NCBI GenBank assembly: GCA_040389965.1
Contig: JAZJZF010000019.1
Location: 6,120-70,119, forward strand
DNA from: UBA4416 sp040389965
GTDB lineage: Bacteria; Bacteroidota; Bacteroidia; B-17B0; Aurantibacillaceae
Length of the DNA: 64,000 bases
Direction of reading: 5' to 3'
Part shown: positions 59,964 through 64,000 of the stretch, piece after piece
How positions within the stretch are numbered: the first letter of the stretch is position 1
Layout of the letters: each line of letters begins with the position of its first letter
The notes under the pieces: model-generated
Told to the model about the DNA's origin: nothing
What the model saw: only the letters and a program-made list of their open reading frames with translations
The model's database searches: none
Made by a program: the position numbers and the translations under genes

Positions 59964-60896
59964 ATGCAAATAAAACCAACAACGTTAAAAGAGCTTGCTG
60001 ACATTATTAAAGCAGAATTTATTGGAGACGCAAATCATGTCATCACAGGTTTTAATGAAATACACAGGGTAACAGCCGGCGATGTAGTTTTTGTGGATCA
60101 TCCCAAATATTATACAAAGGCGCTGCAATCTGCAGCTACCACCATCATTATCAATAAAAATGTAGAATGCCCTCAGGGAAAAGCATTGCTTATTGTTGAT
60201 GAGCCTTTTACTGCGTTTAATATACTTACCGAACATTTTCAGCCTAAACAGTATTCGTTGCAACCTGTAAGTCCCACAGCAAAAATCGGGAAAGATACCA
60301 TTATTATGCCGGGCTGTTTTATTGGCAATAATGTAAGCATTGGTAATAATTGTATCCTGTATCCAAATGTGGTGGTGTATGATAATTGCGCTATTGGTAA
60401 CAATGTCGTAATTCAGGCAGGTACTGTTATTGGTTCAGACGCTTTTTATTTTAAGAACAGAAAAACGCACTTCGAACAATTAAAAACCTGTGGTAGTGTA
60501 GTGATACACGACGATGTGAAAATTGGAGCCAATTGCACGATCGATAAAGGTGTAACCGATAATACCCGTATTGGTAAAGGAACCATTATGGATAATATGG
60601 TGCATATAGCACACGATGTTATTGTAGGAGATATGTGTTTATTTGCTGCCAACGTGGCCATTGCCGGCTGTTGCATCATTGGTAACAATGTTACCATGTG
60701 GGGGCAGGTGGGAGTATCGAGCGATATTAAAATTGGAAACAACGCTGTAATACAGGCGCAAAGCGGAGTAGGGGAAGATGTCCCCGAAGGGAAGGTTTAC
60801 TTTGGTACACCTGCATATGAAGCAAAAGCTAAAATGAAAGAAGTATTTGCCGCCAAGCAATTACCTTCATTGATCCATAAATTATACGATAAGTAG
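59964..60896 (+). CDS. lpxD: LpxD-like UDP-3-O-(3-hydroxyacyl)glucosamine N-acyltransferase
   Basis: A protein of 310 residues from the ATG at 59964. An upstream in-frame extension of 31 residues is rejected because a promoter lies at 59949. The N-terminal domain (about 1-100) is the LpxD-type uridine-binding region (AGDVVFVDHPKYYTKAL). The C-terminal left-handed beta-helix is made of many hexapeptide repeats (IGKDTI, IGNNVS, IGANCT), with MVHIAHDVIVGD, the catalytic His. It adds the N-linked acyl chain in lipid A synthesis. Bacteroidota often have two lpxD-like genes, so its exact substrate could differ. Confidence 0.87.
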   Translation: MQIKPTTLKELADIIKAEFIGDANHVITGFNEIHRVTAGDVVFVDHPKYYTKALQSAATTIIINKNVECPQGKALLIVDEPFTAFNILTEHFQPKQYSLQPVSPTAKIGKDTIIMPGCFIGNNVSIGNNCILYPNVVVYDNCAIGNNVVIQAGTVIGSDAFYFKNRKTHFEQLKTCGSVVIHDDVKIGANCTIDKGVTDNTRIGKGTIMDNMVHIAHDVIVGDMCLFAANVAIAGCCIIGNNVTMWGQVGVSSDIKIGNNAVIQAQSGVGEDVPEGKVYFGTPAYEAKAKMKEVFAAKQLPSLIHKLYDK

Positions 60897-61077
60897 TAGA
60901 GTCATTACGTTTATTCTAAGCGTGTCGATGGGTCTGGAAAAAGTGAACGTAGCAGGTACATTTTTTACGTTATAATTCCTTTTAAACACAGAATCCTTTT
61001 TTCTGTAAACGAATCCCTTATTTTGTAAGACCAGTGCCTTATTAACTTTTAAATTTATTATTTACATTAGTATTGCC

Positions 61078-62295
61078 TTGGAACATTCTAAATTACATAG
61101 TCATTCATTAGCTAATACAGTAAAAGATGTAAAGCTGAGTTCATTGCTCGAAATGACCAAGGCCATTAATAATAATGTTTCTACCTCACAACTGCTCGAT
61201 ATTTACCAGGAAATTCTAGAGAATAAACTCAAAGTTGGAAAGCTCGTTCTTTTTAACTTTGATACCGAATGGAAGTGTATTTTAAAATATGGGGTAGACG
61301 AAAGCTTTAATCACCTGGTGTTTGAAAAAGAGTTGCTTGATATTGAAGAGATAGAAACGATCTCTTATTCTAAAGGAAATTTAAGTAAGCGCTTCGAAAT
61401 CGTAATTCCGGTATATCATAAAAAAACGCCTCTGGCATTTGTACTGTTGGGCGATATTGATGAGAAAAAACTGGAAATGAGTTCTGCTATTAAGCATTTG
61501 CCTTTTATACAAACGCTTACCAACGTTATGATCGTTGCCATGGAAAATAAAAAACTTTCCAAGCAATCCATACAAAGAGCCGCCATTCAAAAGGAGTTAG
61601 AACTGGCTAAAGGAATGCAGAATTTGCTGTTTCCATCGTCGTTACCAAACATTCCCGAAATAGAAATGGATGTGATGTATTTTCCACATCAGCAGGTAGG
61701 TGGCGATTATTATGATGTGATCTGGACAACCGACGAAGAATGTATTTTTTGCCTGGCCGATGTTTCGGGTAAAGGCGTTGCGGCTGCATTGCTCATGAGT
61801 AATCTGCAGGCGGCTTTAAAATATACCCGAGATCTGACAGAAGTAGTGATTGATATTAATCAATTGATCTTTGATAATGCCAAGACCGAAAAATTTATTT
61901 CGATGTTTATTGCAAAGTATAATATCAAGACACGTAAGCTTAATTATATTAATGCAGGGCATAATGCGCCTATCCTTTATAATAACGGTAAATTAAAGCA
62001 CCTCGATAAAGGCTGCACTTTATTAGGCATTACAAGCCCTTTACAATCCGTAGAAAAAGAGTCCATACTCATTTCTAAAAATTCTTTATTATTTGCTTAT
62101 ACCGATGGACTTACCGATATTATGAACGATACGGAAGACAATGTATCTATTGCTGACATCGAAAATATCATGCTCAAAAATAACCTCGCTTCCTGCAGTA
62201 TGATCAATAAAGCAATTATGTATTATGCTGAAGAATTTAAAGGGGAAATGCCATTTGTAGATGACATTGCCTTAATGACCTGTAAGTTTAACTAA
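61078..62295 (+). CDS. PP2C SpoIIE-type phosphatase with GAF-like domain
   Basis: A protein of 405 residues. The start is TTG at 61078; an ATG at 61153 would cut the conserved N-terminal segment LLEMTKAINNN. A GAF-like sensory domain (about 20-165) is followed by a coiled helix (AAIQKELELAKGMQNLLFPS) and a SpoIIE-like serine phosphatase domain (about 195-405) with QVGGDYYDVIW, DVSGKGVAAALLMSN and AYTDGLTDIMN, and the terminal DDIALMTCK, all carrying the acidic metal ligands. It is the second SpoIIE-type enzyme of the window. The GAF form is a common Bacteroidota protein. Partner proteins are not nearby. Confidence 0.88.
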   Translation: MEHSKLHSHSLANTVKDVKLSSLLEMTKAINNNVSTSQLLDIYQEILENKLKVGKLVLFNFDTEWKCILKYGVDESFNHLVFEKELLDIEEIETISYSKGNLSKRFEIVIPVYHKKTPLAFVLLGDIDEKKLEMSSAIKHLPFIQTLTNVMIVAMENKKLSKQSIQRAAIQKELELAKGMQNLLFPSSLPNIPEIEMDVMYFPHQQVGGDYYDVIWTTDEECIFCLADVSGKGVAAALLMSNLQAALKYTRDLTEVVIDINQLIFDNAKTEKFISMFIAKYNIKTRKLNYINAGHNAPILYNNGKLKHLDKGCTLLGITSPLQSVEKESILISKNSLLFAYTDGLTDIMNDTEDNVSIADIENIMLKNNLASCSMINKAIMYYAEEFKGEMPFVDDIALMTCKFN

Positions 62296-62304
62296 TAACA
62301 GCAC

Positions 62305-63051
62305 TTACTGGGTATTCCAGATTTCCCATCCTTTTTCAGCCTGTAGTTTAAGCATGTTTAGCCCGTTAATAACAACTGCGCCATGCTCTTTACCTTTTTC
62401 TAAAAATAAAGTTTGAGCGGGGTTGTAGATAAGGTCATATAATAAATGTTCGGAGCCAATAAATTCGTAAGGAATTGGAGGGCATTCGTTACTATGAGGA
62501 TACAGACCAATGGGTGTGCAATTAACAATCAATTTAAAGGCATTCAATACGTGTTCATTTAATTCCTCGTAATGAAAAAAGTTTTCTCCTTTTTTTTGAC
62601 CTCTGCTTACAAAATAAACATCCACACCAATATTTTTAAGGGCGTAGTTCACAGCCTGCGAGGCACCACCTGTTCCAAGGATTAACGCTCTTTGGTGCAT
62701 AGGTTCCAGGAAAGGCTTAATGCTTTGTGCAAAGCCATAATGATCTGTATTATACCCTTTTAAATAAGGCACATCGTTAGTGCGCGTTATTTTAATGCAG
62801 TTAACGGCTCCAATAACCTTTGCCGTTTCATCCAGTTCATTTAAAAAAGGAATGACCTCCTGCTTATAAGGTTTGGTAACATTTAATCCCGAAAGCTTAT
62901 TGTCTTTAATAACAGAAGTAAGGCTATCCAGATTACCGAGGTCAAAGTTTTGGTAAGAATAGCCACTTAGCTGTTCCTTTAAAAATTTTTCCTCAAAATA
63001 CGTTTTAGAAAAAGAATGCGAAATAGATTTCCCGATTAGCCCTAAATTCAT
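62305..63051 (-). CDS. aroE: Shikimate dehydrogenase
   Basis: A protein of 248 residues, which reduces 3-dehydroshikimate with NADPH in the aromatic pathway. The substrate-binding serines are in SHSFS (11-15), GLNVTKPYKQ carries the catalytic lysine near 60, and NADP binding is at LGTGGASQAV near 125-134. GAVNCI and NGLNMLKLQAEKGWEIW at the end are standard. Its length is slightly shorter than E. coli AroE (272). ATG start. It lies 5 nt after lolA on the same strand, so the two are one transcript. Confidence 0.95.
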   Translation of the reverse strand: MNLGLIGKSISHSFSKTYFEEKFLKEQLSGYSYQNFDLGNLDSLTSVIKDNKLSGLNVTKPYKQEVIPFLNELDETAKVIGAVNCIKITRTNDVPYLKGYNTDHYGFAQSIKPFLEPMHQRALILGTGGASQAVNYALKNIGVDVYFVSRGQKKGENFFHYEELNEHVLNAFKLIVNCTPIGLYPHSNECPPIPYEFIGSEHLLYDLIYNPAQTLFLEKGKEHGAVVINGLNMLKLQAEKGWEIWNTQ

Positions 63052-63056
63052 GCGGA

Positions 63057-63713
63057 TTAATCCTCCTCCGTAATTTGATCAGGTTTAAAACCTTTGGTGT
63101 CAAACACAAATCCCTGATCAGGAAGGTCTACATTGGGTTTAAACGATTTGATCTCGTAGGTTTGAGTGCTGCCGTCTTTCATCAGCATAATTAATTTGGC
63201 AATTTGTTTCTTTGTTTTATCAACATATAATTTCACAGTGTGAAATTTCTTTTTTTCAGGTTTTACAGAAGGGTATAACGTAATAACGTTATAAGTAGCA
63301 GTTCCTACTTTTTCTTCTTTGTCAAATTTGTATTTATACCCTGTTTCGTACATGGTAAATATTTTTGACGGATTTAACTGGTCTTCGTTAGTAGCATCAT
63401 ATTTTTTGATGGTTACCTCATTAGCATCTTTATTAAATGCCCATATTTTTTTACCGTCGCATACAATAGTATTTCCCGGAATATCCAGTTTAAATTTATC
63501 GCCCTTAACCTGTACTTTATAAGTTTGCTTTTCCAGAAGCTTTTTATCTTTATTTAAAGAGGTAAAGAGGTATTCAGATACAATAGTTTTATAAGCTTTA
63601 GTTGTTTTACTAAGGTCATCTAAGATTGTTTTTGCCTTCGGGTCCTGATCTTGTGCATTTGAAACCTGAACAGATAAAGCGATGGCAGAGAGGAATAAGA
63701 ATAGTTTTTTCAT
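63057..63713 (-). CDS. lolA: Outer-membrane lipoprotein carrier protein LolA-like
   Basis: A protein of 218 residues with a signal peptide (about 1-20, ending VSNAQ). The mature domain has the LolA pattern: KTIVSEYLFTSLNKDKKLLEKQ, shortened to SEYLFTSLNKDKKLLEKQ, GDKFKLDIPGNTIVCDGKKI with DGKKIWAFNKDANEVTI following. It is a half-barrel that carries lipoproteins from the inner to the outer membrane. Bacteroidota LolA proteins are distant from E. coli LolA but share this fold. It heads the lolA-aroE transcript; a -7-like element at 63766 (TATTTTTG on the minus strand) may drive it. Confidence 0.88.
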   Translation of the reverse strand: MKKLFLFLSAIALSVQVSNAQDQDPKAKTILDDLSKTTKAYKTIVSEYLFTSLNKDKKLLEKQTYKVQVKGDKFKLDIPGNTIVCDGKKIWAFNKDANEVTIKKYDATNEDQLNPSKIFTMYETGYKYKFDKEEKVGTATYNVITLYPSVKPEKKKFHTVKLYVDKTKKQIAKLIMLMKDGSTQTYEIKSFKPNVDLPDQGFVFDTKGFKPDQITEED

Positions 63714-63874
63714 AAATTTTAAATATAGTAAATTGGCAGATCAAGCGATGTGCCAAAGTAAGACGCAAAAATAGGCAAAAAGTTTAATTGTGTTAACAAA
63801 TGATAGTTGTATTTTAAAACTATCTGTTTTTTTGAGGTAAACCAACTTTTTTTGAGAAAAACGCTTTAAAAATT

Positions 63875-63903
63875 TTGTGATTAAAAAAAATGTCGTAAAT
63901 TTG
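63875..63903 (+). promoter_or_regulatory. Promoter of the tRNA-Asp gene
   Basis: -33 TTG at 63875-63877, an 18-bp spacer and the -7 element TAAATTTG at 63896-63903. It is one of the best matches to the Bacteroidota consensus in this window. The tRNA begins 27 bp downstream. Confidence 0.72.
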
Positions 63904-63930
63904 CAATCCCAAATCGAAAGAAATGGTGTT

Positions 63931-64000
63931 GGTCCGGTAGTTCAGCTGGTTAGAATGCCGCCCTGTCACGGCGGAGGTCGCGGGTTCGAGTCCCGTCCGG
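63931..64000 (+). tRNA. tRNA-Asp (anticodon GTC), cut by the window edge
   Basis: Seen are the acceptor 5' strand GGTCCGG, D-arm, anticodon stem GCCGC with its partner, anticodon GTC inside loop CTGTCAC, and the T-arm CGGGTTCGAGTCCCG. The acceptor 3' strand is cut after CCGG. Sequence matches bacterial tRNA-Asp. Confidence 0.93.

Overview
The window is a piece of a Bacteroidota chromosome. The clade is shown by type IX secretion (T9SS) sorting domains on several long secreted proteins, by many copies of the Bacteroidota -7 promoter element TAnnTTTG, by the lack of clear Shine-Dalgarno sequences, and by families typical of the phylum (DUF4833, DUF1543, DUF2461, SPW proteins, HADH-ECH fusions). 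Two runs of ten N, both inside coding genes, suggest a scaffolded draft or metagenome assembly. I cannot name a genus.

Layout. 1-15.5 kb: the tail of a T9SS type B protein, ridA-like, alaS, an M23 peptidase with an amino-acid permease and a lipoprotein, a T9SS BNR-repeat protein, a penicillin-binding-fold serine hydrolase, a UPF1-like helicase, mnmD and era. 15.6-35 kb: a lipid-use region. It holds a patatin-like phospholipase, two tandem SGNH hydrolases, a FadL-type outer-membrane channel (frameshifted here), hot-dog and DUF4442 proteins, an acyl-CoA thioesterase fused to an acyl-CoA-binding protein, acyl-CoA dehydrogenase, thiolase, an HADH-ECH fusion, a MarR regulator, an acyl-CoA ligase and a nitronate-monooxygenase-like flavoprotein. 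The same 14-bp palindrome lies at the marR promoter and in the ligase/flavoprotein divergent promoter, so I infer that the MarR protein controls beta-oxidation as a unit. 35-43 kb: an accessory patch with a LuxR response regulator, a GYF-domain membrane protein, a broken YqaE/Pmp3 gene, a stand-alone HsdR-type nuclease domain, a gene remnant, and a Crp/Fnr-SDR pair with its own candidate operator. 43-51 kb: a SpoIIE-type phosphatase, two large T9SS proteins and the initiator tRNA. 51-64 kb: mostly housekeeping genes (MBL hydrolase, YceI, metK, purS, ilvE, M23-LysM, an lpxD-like gene, a second SpoIIE-type phosphatase, aroE, lolA), ending in a tRNA-Asp cut by the window edge.

How the genes fit together. 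Secreted or lipoprotein esterases can release fatty acids, the FadL protein can carry them across the outer membrane, the ligase activates them, and the dehydrogenase, HADH-ECH and thiolase shorten them. The ACBP-thioesterase fusion and the DUF4442 proteins would buffer or hydrolyse acyl-CoA. Several start codons were moved from the longest open frame, using signal peptides, family starts and promoter positions. I saw no prophage, CRISPR array, transposase or rRNA.
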